A stretch of DNA of 64,000 bases. Source: Mycobacterium yunnanensis. GTDB taxonomy: Bacteria; Actinomycetota; Actinomycetes; Mycobacteriales; Mycobacteriaceae. The stretch spans positions 544,030-608,029 of the forward strand of contig NZ_JACKVK010000005.1 of assembly GCF_025823185.1 (NCBI RefSeq), given 5' to 3'. A program made the position numbers and the translations under genes. The notes below the pieces were generated by a model. That model did not search any database, had not been told where the DNA came from, and worked only from the letters and a program-made list of their open reading frames with translations. How positions within the stretch are numbered: position 1 is the stretch's first letter; each line of letters opens with the position of its first letter. This document shows positions 43,660 to 54,329 of this stretch, piece by piece.

Positions 43660-44784
43660 CTACCAGTCGGATTCGTCGAACGTGACGACTCCGCGGATGT
43701 TTTTGCCGTCGAGCATGTCCTGGTAACCCTCGTTGAGGTTCTCCAACGAGTAGGTGTTGGTCACCATCTCGTCGACCTTCAACAAGCCCGCCTTGTAGAG
43801 GGCGACGAGCCGGGGCGTCTCGACGTGTGAGCTGCCACCGCCGAAGATGTTGCCCTTCAACGTCTTCTGCAACATGGTGAACAGGAACAGGTTGAGCTTC
43901 ACGTCGACGTCCATGAGCGAGCCCATGCCGGTGACCACGCAGGTGCCGGTCTTGGCGGTCAGGGTCATCGCCTCCTCGACGTATTCGCCGCGCATCTCGC
44001 CGACGGTGATGATGGTCTTGTCGGCCATCAAGCCGTGGGTGAGGTCGATCATCGGCGCGATCGCCTCGGCCATCGACGGATAGACCTGCGTCGCACCGAA
44101 TTTGACGGCCTGGTCGCGCTTCCAGGGGTTGGGGTCGATCGCGATGACGTGCCGGGCGCCGGAGATGACCGCACCCTGCAGCGCGCTCATGCCGATGCCT
44201 CCGACGCCGATGACGGCGACGGTCTCACCCGGCTGGACCTGGGCGACGTTGGTCGCCGAGCCGAAGCCGGTGGGCACCGCGCACCCCATGATGGCTGCGG
44301 CCTCGAACGGCACGTCCCGGTCGATCTTGACCACGGAGTCCTCGTGGACCGTCATGTACGGCGCGAAGGTGCCCAGCAGGTTCATCGGGGACACGGCGTG
44401 CGATCCGGCGTGCACCCGATTGGTGCCGTCGGCGATCGCCTTGCCGCCTAGGAGCACCGCCCCGCGATCGCACAGCGAGCGATGCCCCTTCAGGCACGGC
44501 GGGCAGGCGCCGCAGGCCGGGATGAACGCCAGGATGACGTGGTCGCCCTCCTCGACGCTGGTGACGCCCTTGCCCACCTTGGTGACGACGCCGGCTCCCT
44601 CGTGTCCGCCGAGGGCCGGCAGCCCGATTGGGGTCGCCCCGGTGGTCAGGTGGTAGTCGGAATGGCACATGCCTGCCGCATGCATGCGGATCTGAACTTC
44701 GTGGGCGACGGGATCGCCCAAATCGATCTCGTCCACCTTGAACGGCGTGTTCAGTTCCCACAGCAGAGCACCCTTGGTCTTCAT
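43660..44784 (-). CDS. NDMA-dependent-type alcohol dehydrogenase, zinc MDR family
   Basis: ATG 44784 gives 374 residues; the longer frame adds non-coding-like sequence. Zinc ligands are seen in AGMCHSDYH, GGHEGAG and CGACPPCLKGHRSLC, and the NAD loop in GVGGIGMS. Sequence features such as PYMTVHEDSVVKI, IMGCAVPTGFGSATNVA and IFGGGSSH match the group (TIGR03989) whose tightly bound NAD is re-oxidised by a mycofactocin-linked or artificial acceptor (NDMA). It would oxidise small alcohols. No mycofactocin genes are present in the window. Confidence 0.9.
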   Translation of the reverse strand: MKTKGALLWELNTPFKVDEIDLGDPVAHEVQIRMHAAGMCHSDYHLTTGATPIGLPALGGHEGAGVVTKVGKGVTSVEEGDHVILAFIPACGACPPCLKGHRSLCDRGAVLLGGKAIADGTNRVHAGSHAVSPMNLLGTFAPYMTVHEDSVVKIDRDVPFEAAAIMGCAVPTGFGSATNVAQVQPGETVAVIGVGGIGMSALQGAVISGARHVIAIDPNPWKRDQAVKFGATQVYPSMAEAIAPMIDLTHGLMADKTIITVGEMRGEYVEEAMTLTAKTGTCVVTGMGSLMDVDVKLNLFLFTMLQKTLKGNIFGGGSSHVETPRLVALYKAGLLKVDEMVTNTYSLENLNEGYQDMLDGKNIRGVVTFDESDW

Positions 44785-44878
44785 GGCGGCGATCATAGAA
44801 CACGTTCTAGAATGTCTGCCAACGATGCTCTTGAGCTGCTGGTATTCATCACACGACATCTCGTCGTTGGCGAGCCGA

Positions 44879-44939
44879 CGAATGGCCAGTTAGGTGGCGG
44901 TGGAGCGAGATCGCCGCGTCGCAACTGGCCACTCGCGGG
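44879..44939. repeat. 61-bp repeat, copy 1
   Basis: This element is 54/61 identical to a second copy at 45067-45127. It has outer inverted repeats (TGGCCAGTT and AACTGGCCA) and an inner pairing region GGCGGT/ATCGCC, so a transcript could fold into a long hairpin. The pattern suggests a REP- or MITE-like intergenic element. Confidence 0.75.
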
Positions 44940-45066
44940 CCTGTGGATGAATCCAGCGGCGTATCGCGAATGTGGTGCATCGTGCGAGTCAGCGCGGACA
45001 TGCTGCGCGCCACGGCCGTCAGGTGATCGTCGACAGGACCTGCGCCGCCCTGCGTCAGGCCGGCGC

Positions 45067-45127
45067 CGAATGGCCAGTTACGTGGCGGTGGAGCGAGGTT
45101 GCCGCGTCTTGACTGGCCACTCGAGGG
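45067..45127. repeat. 61-bp repeat, copy 2, directly after sigG
   Basis: Same orientation as copy 1, 127 bp away, ending exactly where the sigG stop codon begins. The outer arms TGGCCAGT and ACTGGCCA are intact. It may serve as a transcription end or mRNA-stabilising hairpin for sigG. Confidence 0.75.
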
Positions 45128-46123
45128 TTAGAGGGTGAGGGGCAGTCCGAACGTCTCGAACAGTGCGCCGTCCTGGGCGTGAAACGCCACCACGTGCGAC
45201 ACCTTGCCGGACTGCACGCTCAGCACGTGCAGCTGAAACGCCTCGTGGACGCCCGTCTCGGGGTTGCGCATGTACAGCGCGGCCGCGGGCTGGCCGTTGG
45301 CGGTGGTGGCCACGAACCGCATGTCGCCGGGGCCTTGGGCCGGGCAGTGCAGCGACGAGAGCGTGACGATGTCCGCCGGACCCTGGTACCACCCGTCGAA
45401 CGGCGGCATCTCGAAGATCGCGTCCTCGGTGAACAGCCGAACCAGGGCGTCCATGTCGTAGGTCTCGAAGGCGTCGACGTACTTGGCCAGCATCTCCCTG
45501 GCCTCCGGCGACTCCGGCGGGGCGATCTCGTCGTCCTGGCTGGGCTGGATCTCGTCGAGTTGCGCGCGGGCCCGCTGCAGCAGGCTGTTGACCGCGGCGG
45601 TCGAGGCGCCGATGGCCTCGCCCACCTCGGCGGCCTTCCACTGCAGCACCTCGCGTAGGAGGAGCACCGCCCGCTGCCGGGCCGAGAGGTGTTGCAGCGC
45701 AGCGATGAACGCCAGACGCACCGAATCGCGGGAGGCCACGATGACCGACGGGTCCGACGGATGCTCGTCGGGGGCATCCGGCAGTGGCTGCAGCCACGTG
45801 ATCTCGGGGTGCTCGGCGATCTCCGCCGTGGGGTCGGCGTTCGGGGCGCCCAGGCCGCTGGGCAGCGGGCGACGCTGCCGGCCGTCGAGCGCGGTGAGGC
45901 TCGCGTTGGTCGCGATGCGGTAGAGCCAGGTGCGGACGGACGACCGGCCTTCGAAGCCGTCGTACGATTTCCACGCGCGCAGGTAGGTCTCCTGCACCAG
46001 GTCCTCGGCGTCGTGAAGCGACCCCGTCATGCGGTAGCAGTGGGCCAGAAGCTCCCGCCGGTACCGCTGGGCGTCGGCGAGGAAGGCGTCCTTCGAGTCG
46101 AAGGTTTCGGCAAGCACACTCAC
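45128..46123 (-). CDS. sigG: ECF sigma factor SigG with C-terminal SnoaL-like domain
   Basis: The 331-residue protein (GTG start) has sigma region 2 in LLAHCYRMTGSLHDAEDLVQETYLRAWKSYDGFEG and region 4 in LSARQRAVLLLREVLQWKAAEVGEAIGASTAAVNSLLQRARA. An NTF2/SnoaL-like domain of about 130 residues (YVDAFETYDMDALVRLFTEDAIFEMPP) follows. This domain order defines the SigG/SigJ-like ECF group, whose activity is thought to be set by the fused domain instead of an anti-sigma factor. The position next to the Rv0183-like lipase is as in M. tuberculosis (Rv0182c). The annotated M. tuberculosis protein is longer at its N-terminus. Confidence 0.93.
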   Translation of the reverse strand: MSVLAETFDSKDAFLADAQRYRRELLAHCYRMTGSLHDAEDLVQETYLRAWKSYDGFEGRSSVRTWLYRIATNASLTALDGRQRRPLPSGLGAPNADPTAEIAEHPEITWLQPLPDAPDEHPSDPSVIVASRDSVRLAFIAALQHLSARQRAVLLLREVLQWKAAEVGEAIGASTAAVNSLLQRARAQLDEIQPSQDDEIAPPESPEAREMLAKYVDAFETYDMDALVRLFTEDAIFEMPPFDGWYQGPADIVTLSSLHCPAQGPGDMRFVATTANGQPAAALYMRNPETGVHEAFQLHVLSVQSGKVSHVVAFHAQDGALFETFGLPLTL

Positions 46124-46196
46124 GAACGAAGAGCCTACCGAGGGGGTGTGACGAGCGACACCGTCGTCGTCTGGAACGTCCAGCGTGGCCCGCTAG

Positions 46197-48091
<1,895 letters not shown>

Positions 48092-48221
48092 ACTTCGGCG
48101 TCTGTGGACCAACGCCGGGGTGTGGACGGATGACACCGCGCTGGACCACCACTGCACGTGCGCGTCGTGGGGGTGCCCTAGCGTGCGCAGCCATGACGAA
48201 CAGCGAGAATCGGGATCGCGC

Positions 48222-48971
48222 ATGAGTGACGACAAGATGCTGGCGCGGATCGCCGCGCTGCTGCGCCAGGCCGAGAACACCGAGAACCCGCACGAGGCCG
48301 AGGCTTTCATGTCGGCTGCCCAGCGGCTGGCCACCACCACGTCGATCGACCTCGCGGTGGCCAGGGCCCACTCGGCGACTCGCACCGCCGCACAGACACC
48401 CGTGCAGCGCACCATCACCATCGGCGAGGCGGGCAGCAAGGGCCTGCGAACCTACGTCCAGCTGTTCGTGGCCATCGCCTTGGCCAACGACGTGAAATGC
48501 GACGTCGCGTCCAATTCGACGTTCGTCTACGCGTACGGATTCGCCGAGGACATCGACGCCACGCATGCGCTCTACGCCAGCCTGGTGGTGCAGATGGTGA
48601 AGGCCTCGGACGCCTACATCGCCAGCGGTGCGCACCGGCCGACCGCGACGATCACCGCCCGGCTGAACTTCCACCTGGCGTTCGGCGGGCGGGTCGGGCA
48701 ACGGCTGGCGGAGGCACGCGACGAGGCCAGGCAGGCCGCCACCACGGGTCGGGACCACCAGCCCGGCACCGCGGTCGCCTTGCGCAACAAGGACGTCGAA
48801 CTGAAGAGTTTCTACCGGTCGGCGTCCAAGGCGCGCGGCACGTGGCGGGCCAGCAGCGCCTCGGCGGGCTACTCGTCGGCGGCCCGGCGGGCCGGTGACC
48901 GGGCCGGACGACGGGCCCGCCTTGGGCCGAGCACCGAGCTGGCCGGTGCGCGAAAGCCCCTGGACCGGTAG
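48222..48971 (+). CDS. DUF2786 protein, Rv0184-like
   Basis: ATG 48222 gives 249 residues, the same as Rv0184. The first 45 residues contain the DUF2786 signature (KMLARIAALLRQAENTENPHEAEAFMSAAQRLA). The middle part resembles a conserved helical domain, and the last 60 residues are Arg/Ala/Ser-rich and basic. No catalytic motif is visible; the basic tail suggests nucleic-acid contact. It is directly adjacent (0 bp) to the Rv0185-like gene in both this window and M. tuberculosis. Confidence 0.85.
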   Translation: MSDDKMLARIAALLRQAENTENPHEAEAFMSAAQRLATTTSIDLAVARAHSATRTAAQTPVQRTITIGEAGSKGLRTYVQLFVAIALANDVKCDVASNSTFVYAYGFAEDIDATHALYASLVVQMVKASDAYIASGAHRPTATITARLNFHLAFGGRVGQRLAEARDEARQAATTGRDHQPGTAVALRNKDVELKSFYRSASKARGTWRASSASAGYSSAARRAGDRAGRRARLGPSTELAGARKPLDR

Positions 48972-49463
48972 GTGCCCCGCGACTCGCAACGCTCCAAGGT
49001 CTACGCCGCCGAGCAGTTCGTGCGGACGTTGTTCGACCGTGCCTCCGAACGGGGCACCAGGACCGTCGACTTCTTCGGCACCCAGCTGACCCTGCCCCCG
49101 GAGGCGCGATTCGGATCGACGGACTCGGTGCGCGACTACGTCGGCGAGGTGCTGGCCCTGGGCGCGGTGCGATCGCGCTGGCCGGCGGCCGAACCGCTGG
49201 CGGTCCGTGCCCGGCGCGGTGTCACCGCCGCGCACTACGAGTACGACGGCGGGGTGGCGACCATCGCCGTGCCCGATCGGCAAAGCACTTGGGCACTAAG
49301 GGAATTGGTGGTGCTGCACGAGATCGCCCACCACCTGTGCCGCTGCGAGCCGCCGCACGGACCCGAATTCGTCGCCGCGTTCTGCGAGTTGACCGAGGCG
49401 GTGATGGGTCCCGAGGTGGGCCACGTGCTGCGGGTGACCTATGCCAAAGAAGGCGTACGGTAG
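48972..49463 (+). CDS. Putative zinc metallopeptidase-like protein, Rv0185-like (TIGR04338 type)
   Basis: The 163-residue protein starts with GTG immediately after the previous stop. It contains HExxH as HEIAHH near residue 117, in LRELVVLHEIAHHLCRCEPPHG, with another His-Gly-Pro-Glu nearby, a layout seen in minimal gluzincin-like proteins. Family members are conserved across mycobacteria with the DUF2786 partner. There is no signal peptide, so a cytoplasmic protease or metal-binding role is likely. Confidence 0.82.
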   Translation: MPRDSQRSKVYAAEQFVRTLFDRASERGTRTVDFFGTQLTLPPEARFGSTDSVRDYVGEVLALGAVRSRWPAAEPLAVRARRGVTAAHYEYDGGVATIAVPDRQSTWALRELVVLHEIAHHLCRCEPPHGPEFVAAFCELTEAVMGPEVGHVLRVTYAKEGVR

Positions 49464-49469
49464 CCAGCC

Positions 49470-50135
49470 ATGGACGAACCCGATCCGCGCGCCCTGGACG
49501 CGATGTACGGCGAGTTGTTGCACACCGAGGACTCCGTGTTGGCCGCCGCGCGCGAGAGTGCCGTTGCCGCGGGCATGCCCGCCATCGAGGTATCCGCGCA
49601 GCACGCCAAGCTGCTGACGCTGCTGGCCACGCTCAGCCGCGCCACTCGGGTGCTGGAGATCGGCACCTTGGCCGGGTACAGCACCATCGCGTTGGCGCGT
49701 GGCGTCGGGCCCGGTGGTCGCGTCGTCACGCTGGAGTACGAGCCGCGCCACGCCGAGGTGGCCCGGGCCAACCTGGCCGCCGCTGGCGTCGGCGACCGGG
49801 TCGAGATCATCGTCGGCGCCGCTCTTGACACCCTGCCGACGCTGGCCGAGCGGGGCGAGACCTTCGACATGTTCTTCGTCGACGCCGACAAGGAGAACAA
49901 CGTGGCGTACGTGAACTGGGCGGTCGAATTGGCCACTCCCGGAGCGCTTTTGGTGGTCGACAACGTCGCCCGCTTCGGCCGGGTGCTCAACCCCGCGCCC
50001 GAGGACCGTCAGGCCCAGGCGGTGCGCGACATGTTCGCGATGATGGGTGAGCATCCACGCCTGGACACCGCCGCCATCCAGACGGTCGGCACCAAGGGCT
50101 GGGACGGTTTTGCGGTGTCGGTCATCCGGCCCTGA
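49470..50135 (+). CDS. SAM-dependent O-methyltransferase, Rv0187-like
   Basis: The 221-residue protein is of the catechol/caffeoyl-CoA O-methyltransferase type. It has the SAM loop VLEIGTLAGYSTIALARG, VVTLEYEPRHAE, and the metal-binding DADKENN and DNVARFGRV motifs. These enzymes need a divalent metal and methylate a catechol-like oxygen. The bglS-like gene that separates Rv0185 from Rv0187 in M. tuberculosis is not present; only 6 bp lie between them here. Confidence 0.92.
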   Translation: MDEPDPRALDAMYGELLHTEDSVLAAARESAVAAGMPAIEVSAQHAKLLTLLATLSRATRVLEIGTLAGYSTIALARGVGPGGRVVTLEYEPRHAEVARANLAAAGVGDRVEIIVGAALDTLPTLAERGETFDMFFVDADKENNVAYVNWAVELATPGALLVVDNVARFGRVLNPAPEDRQAQAVRDMFAMMGEHPRLDTAAIQTVGTKGWDGFAVSVIRP

Positions 50136-50211
50136 ACCGGGTTGAGTCCGCCTTCTGACGTTCTGCCCGCAACGCCCCGGCCATCGGGCAGGTTCTTGTA
50201 GCGTCGAAGAC

Positions 50212-51171
50212 GTGCAGCCTCGGCCGAGGACACGCAGCATCACTTCCGTGACCGTGCTGGTCGCGCTGATCTTCGTGGCCGCGGCAGCACTGCGCGGTTA
50301 CGTGCCGGGGGCGCAGGTTGGCCCGCGGCGGCCGTCGTCGGATAGTCCGGTGGTGACGGCCGTCGTCGTCGGTCTGCTGCTCGCCTCGGTCGCCGTCGTG
50401 GCGACCGCGGTGCTCACCCGCTTGCGCAACCGCACCCTGACCCCGGCGCGGGTGGCCGACCGACCGGACTGGCTGCGGGAGAACCGCGGGCGGCCGACCT
50501 GGCGGATCGTGCTGATCGGGGTGGCCGTCCTGGTCGGCGTCCTGCTGGCCTACGCGGCGCTGAGCCGGCTGACCGTGGGGCTGGGGGACGACGCCGACGG
50601 CACCGGAGCGACGACCGCGCCGGCGGAGTCGGCGCCACCCGAAACCGGCGGGAGCGCGGGGGCGGCGACCCCGGTGGCGGACGACGAGCCCGGGACGAAC
50701 CTGCTGACCTACTTCTACGCCGCGACGGGTGTCTTCCTCGTCGTCCTGACCGTCGGCACGATCGTCGCCAGCCGTCGGCGCACCGTCCCGTCTGAGGCCG
50801 TTCCGGATGTCGGACCCTCCGATGCCGCGGCCGGTACCAGAGCCGAATCCCTGGCTCTGGCAGCCGAAGTCGGCCTTGCCGAGGTCGAGGACCTCAGTCG
50901 AGAGCCGCGCAAGGCGATCATCGCCTGCTATGCCGCCATGGAACGACGGCTGTCGCTGCTACCCGAGGCGGCCCCGCGCGACTTCGACACGGCCTCGGAG
51001 GTCTTGGCCCGCGCGGTCGACCATCACGCCCTCGCCCCCGACAGCGCCACCCAGCTGGTCGCGCTCTTCGAAGAGGCGCGCTTCAGCCCCCACGTCATGG
51101 ACGAGGGCCATCGCGACGCGGCGGTCGCGGTGCTCACCGCGGTGCTCGACGAGCTTCGGAGCCGGGTGTGA
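50212..51171 (+). CDS. DUF4129-type membrane protein, first gene of the MoxR operon
   Basis: The 319-residue protein (GTG start) has membrane segments at about 14-30, 45-67, 103-123 and 167-187, followed by a cytoplasmic domain (about 230-319) with RKAIIACYAAMERRLSLLP and PSDSATQLVALFEEARFSPHVM, the DUF4129 pattern. Length and position agree with the Rv3166c-Rv3162c (moxR3) cluster of M. tuberculosis, from memory. It is thought to act with MoxR and DUF58 proteins in a membrane-linked chaperone-like system. Confidence 0.83.
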   Translation: MQPRPRTRSITSVTVLVALIFVAAAALRGYVPGAQVGPRRPSSDSPVVTAVVVGLLLASVAVVATAVLTRLRNRTLTPARVADRPDWLRENRGRPTWRIVLIGVAVLVGVLLAYAALSRLTVGLGDDADGTGATTAPAESAPPETGGSAGAATPVADDEPGTNLLTYFYAATGVFLVVLTVGTIVASRRRTVPSEAVPDVGPSDAAAGTRAESLALAAEVGLAEVEDLSREPRKAIIACYAAMERRLSLLPEAAPRDFDTASEVLARAVDHHALAPDSATQLVALFEEARFSPHVMDEGHRDAAVAVLTAVLDELRSRV

Positions 51172-51653
51172 ACCGGATTGGTGCGGCGGCCGTCGTGGTG
51201 GTGCTCGGGGTCCAGCTGCTGGCGCTGGCGCACCCCGACCGGCACGTCGCGCTGTGGATGGGTGCCGCCGCGGCCACCGTGGCGCTGCTGACGCTGCGCT
51301 GGTTGGTGGTGCGCGACGTCGGGGTGGCCGTGGACGACTCCCGCGCCCGCGACCCGGCCGAGACGTTGCGTCGGTGGCGGTCCAAGACCGAAATCATGAT
51401 CGCCCGTGCCGATTCCACCCGCTCGGACTGGGACAAGTACCTGCGTCCCATGCTGGCACGGCAGTTCGAACTCGCCACCGGTGCCCGTAAGGGCAAGGAC
51501 CCGAGGGTGTTTCGCGCCACGGCCGTCGCGCTGTTCGGTGAGCAGCTGTGGCCGTGGGTCGACCCGGACAACGTGTCCCGCACCGGCGTCGAGGAACCCG
51601 GCCCCGGTCGGGCCGTGCTCGACGACGTGCTGCGGCGACTGGAGGGAATATGA
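51168..51653 (+). CDS. Small membrane protein of the MoxR operon
   Basis: The 161-residue protein overlaps the previous stop (GTGTGA). It has two membrane segments (about 5-20 and 25-47) and a soluble C-terminal part with a conserved-looking SDWDKYLRPMLARQFELATGARKGKDP stretch. The size matches Rv3165c (about 160). No catalytic motif is seen. Its stop overlaps the MoxR start by 4 bp, so all genes here are translationally coupled. Confidence 0.82.
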   Translation: MNRIGAAAVVVVLGVQLLALAHPDRHVALWMGAAAATVALLTLRWLVVRDVGVAVDDSRARDPAETLRRWRSKTEIMIARADSTRSDWDKYLRPMLARQFELATGARKGKDPRVFRATAVALFGEQLWPWVDPDNVSRTGVEEPGPGRAVLDDVLRRLEGI

Positions 51654-52615
51654 GCCTGCCGGTGACCACCACCGCCGCGCGCTGCGAGGCCGTCCTCGAC
51701 GAGATCCAGCGCGTCGTCGTCGGCCGACGGCCCGCGCTGACCCTGATCCAGACGGCGCTGCTGGCGCGGGGGCACGTCCTCATCGAAGACCTTCCCGGCC
51801 TTGGCAAGACGCTGATCGCACGGTGCTTCGCCGCGGCGCTGGGACTGGAGTTCACCCGGGTGCAGTTCACCCCCGACCTGCTACCCGCCGACCTGCTGGG
51901 CTCGACGATCTACGACATGCAGTCGGGGCGTTTCGAATTCCGCCCCGGCCCCATCTTCAGCAACCTGCTGTTGGCCGACGAGATCAACCGGACCCCGCCC
52001 AAGACGCAGGCCGCGCTTCTCGAGGCGATGGCCGAACGACAGGTGAGCGTCGACGGAATCACCCACCACCTGCCCGACCCCTTCATCGTGCTGGCCACCG
52101 ACAACCCCATCGAATACGAGGGCACCTATCCGCTGCCGGAGGCGCAACTCGACCGGTTCACCATCCGGCTGGAACTGCGCTATCTGACCGAGCGGGACGA
52201 GGCGTCGATGTTGCGGCGCCGGCTCGATCGCGGGTCTGCCGAGGCCGCCGTCGCCCAGGTGGTGGACGCCGACGACCTCCTCGCCATGCGTGAGTCGGTC
52301 GAGGAGGTCACCGTGCACGACGACGTCCTGCAGTACGTCGTGTCGTTGGCGGCGGCCAGCCGCCAGCACCCCCAGGTGGCCGTCGGCGCGAGTCCGCGCG
52401 CCGAGCTGGACCTCGTCCAACTGGCCAGGGCCCGGGCTCTGCTGCTCGGCCGCGACTACGTGATCCCCGAGGACGTCAAGGCACTGGCCGTGCCCGCCAT
52501 GGCGCACCGGATCAGTCTGCGACCGGAGATGTGGGTGCGGCAGGTGCGCACCACCGACGTGGTGGAGGAGTTGCTGCGCCGGCTGCCGGTGCCGCGAGCC
52601 CGCGGGGCGACGTGA
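51650..52615 (+). CDS. moxR3: MoxR-family AAA+ ATPase, MoxR3-like
   Basis: ATG 51650 gives 321 residues. Walker A is in LPGLGKT (Lys53-Thr54), Walker B in LLADEINR (Asp110-Glu111), sensor 1 in IVLATDNPIEYEGTYPLPEAQLDRF. MoxR ATPases work as chaperones that activate or assemble partners, often with von Willebrand or DUF58 proteins encoded alongside, as here. The symbol is assigned from operon similarity to the M. tuberculosis moxR3 cluster and should be taken as a best match. Confidence 0.88.
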   Translation: MSLPVTTTAARCEAVLDEIQRVVVGRRPALTLIQTALLARGHVLIEDLPGLGKTLIARCFAAALGLEFTRVQFTPDLLPADLLGSTIYDMQSGRFEFRPGPIFSNLLLADEINRTPPKTQAALLEAMAERQVSVDGITHHLPDPFIVLATDNPIEYEGTYPLPEAQLDRFTIRLELRYLTERDEASMLRRRLDRGSAEAAVAQVVDADDLLAMRESVEEVTVHDDVLQYVVSLAAASRQHPQVAVGASPRAELDLVQLARARALLLGRDYVIPEDVKALAVPAMAHRISLRPEMWVRQVRTTDVVEELLRRLPVPRARGAT

Positions 52616-53871
52616 TCGACACCCGTTCGGTCGACGTCGAATTGCGTTGGCGGGCATCGAACCTCGCGCTCTCACTGGCCTCGTGTGCGGCGGTGGCGTT
52701 GGCGGCGGCGCTGATCGACGCGCGGTGGCAGCTGGTGGTCGTCGCCGCCCCGCTCGTCGGGGTGCTGGTGTCGCTGGGCTGGCAGCGATCGACGCCGGCG
52801 GTCCGCGTGTACGCCGAACCCGGCCTGGTGCGCTGCTTCGAGGACGAAGAGGTCCGACTCGAACTGTGGGCCGAGGCCGACGACGGATCGCCCGTGCGTC
52901 TGCTGGTCGAGACGCCCCCCGGCGCGGCGCTGCAGGTCGACCGCGGGCCGTCGGGCCGGTTGCAGATCGTGGCGTCGATGCCGCGGTGGGGTCGGTACCC
53001 GGTGCGGGTGCGGGTGACGGTGGCGGGCAGGGGCGGTCTGCTGACCGGCGCGGCGGCGACCACGTGGGTGACGGCCGGGGAGGTGTTCGCGTTCCCGGTC
53101 GCCCCGGCGCAGTCGACCGGTTTGCCGCGAACCGAGCTGCTCGACCGTCTCGGCACCCACCTCACCAGGCACGTCGGCCGGGGCGTCGAATACGGCGGCA
53201 TCCGGGCCTACGTGCCGGGGGATCAGCTGCGCACCGTCAACTGGCCGGTCAGCGCCCGCCGCGGCAGCTTGCACGTCACCGAACGGCTCAGCGAACGCGC
53301 CACCGACGTCGTCGTGCTCGTCGACCGTCACGACCAGCCGCCCGGACCCGCCACCGACGCCACCGAGCGCACGATGCGCGGCGCCGTCCAGGTGGTGCAG
53401 AGCGCGCTGCGCAACGGCGACCGGGCCGGGGTCGTCGCGCTCGGCGGCCGGACCCGCTGGCTGGGCGCCGACATCGGCCGGCGCCAGTTCTACCGGGTGC
53501 TCGACGCCATCCTCGGGGCGGGTGACGGCCACGAGACCACCCCGGGCACGCTGGCCCCGCGCGCCGCCCTGCCGCCGGGCGCCGTGGTCGTGGCGTTCTC
53601 CACGCTGCTCGACACCGACTTCGCGCTGGCACTGATCGACCTGTGCCGCCGCGGGCACGTGGTGGTCGCAGTCGACGTCCTCGACGGCGCACCGTTCGAG
53701 GATCTCGACGACCCCCTGATCGCCCGAATGTGGTCCATGCAAAGGGCTTTCATGTATCGCGACATGCGCACGATCGGCGTCGACGTCATCGGGTGGTCCA
53801 CCGACGGCACGCTCGACCAGGTGATGGGGCTCGTTCCACGACGACGTCGGCGCGCCACGGCGAGGAGGTGA
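52612..53871 (+). CDS. DUF58 protein of the MoxR operon
   Basis: The 419-residue protein (GTG 52612, overlapping the moxR stop) has two N-terminal membrane segments (about 18-55), a beta-rich region and the DUF58 core with YGGIRAYVPGDQLRTVNWPVSARRGSLHV, the family hallmark. A vWA-like part follows (VVLVDRHDQP). The protein partners MoxR ATPases. A longer frame starting 81 bp earlier is inside the ATPase gene. Confidence 0.88.
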   Translation: MIDTRSVDVELRWRASNLALSLASCAAVALAAALIDARWQLVVVAAPLVGVLVSLGWQRSTPAVRVYAEPGLVRCFEDEEVRLELWAEADDGSPVRLLVETPPGAALQVDRGPSGRLQIVASMPRWGRYPVRVRVTVAGRGGLLTGAAATTWVTAGEVFAFPVAPAQSTGLPRTELLDRLGTHLTRHVGRGVEYGGIRAYVPGDQLRTVNWPVSARRGSLHVTERLSERATDVVVLVDRHDQPPGPATDATERTMRGAVQVVQSALRNGDRAGVVALGGRTRWLGADIGRRQFYRVLDAILGAGDGHETTPGTLAPRAALPPGAVVVAFSTLLDTDFALALIDLCRRGHVVVAVDVLDGAPFEDLDDPLIARMWSMQRAFMYRDMRTIGVDVIGWSTDGTLDQVMGLVPRRRRRATARR

Positions 53872-53872
53872 C

Positions 53873-54322
53873 GTGACACGCCCTCTGGCCCTGGCCTTCG
53901 GTCTGCTCATGGTGGCCGCTGGCACGCTGGCGAGCGCGGGGCCCGCGCTAGTGCTGTCGGCGGTGGCCGGTGCGGCGGTCGTCCTCGGACTGCTGGTGCC
54001 GCTGGCCGCGACGATGGCGGTCGTCGCCGTCATCGCTGCGCTGGCCCTGTCCGAACCCGACCCGGTGGTCGCCGGCATCGCCGGCCTTGCGGCGGCCGGC
54101 TACCTCGTCGTGCGGCATGCCGATGGCGACGCCGCCGCGGCGCTCACCATGCCCACGGTGCTGGGCGCACTCGGTGCGTCGGTCGTGGCCGTCCTCGGTG
54201 CCACCGTCCCGTTCGCGTTGCCGTGGGTGCCGCTGGTGGCTCCGCTCGCCGTCGTCGCGGCCTACGTGCTCGTACTGGACCGGTACGTCGGGCATCCCGG
54301 GCGGGGTCGCCCGCTACGCTGA
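53873..54322 (+). CDS. Small integral membrane protein
   Basis: The 149-residue protein (GTG start, good GAGGAGG site) is almost entirely hydrophobic, with four to five membrane segments and few charged residues except at the ends. It is the last gene of the MoxR operon and agrees in place and size with Rv3162c. No functional motif is visible. Confidence 0.78.
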   Translation: MTRPLALAFGLLMVAAGTLASAGPALVLSAVAGAAVVLGLLVPLAATMAVVAVIAALALSEPDPVVAGIAGLAAAGYLVVRHADGDAAAALTMPTVLGALGASVVAVLGATVPFALPWVPLVAPLAVVAAYVLVLDRYVGHPGRGRPLR

Positions 54323-54329
54323 CCAACCC

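Larger units (their letters stand above)
44785..45127. other. Intergenic region carrying two 61-bp repeats
   Basis: No gene is supported in this 343-bp stretch between the divergently ended alcohol dehydrogenase start and the sigG stop. It holds two copies of a 61-bp element described separately. The part next to the dehydrogenase contains its promoter; an inverted sequence AGAACACGTTCT-like (around 44797-44811) lies just upstream of its start and could be an operator. Confidence 0.5.
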
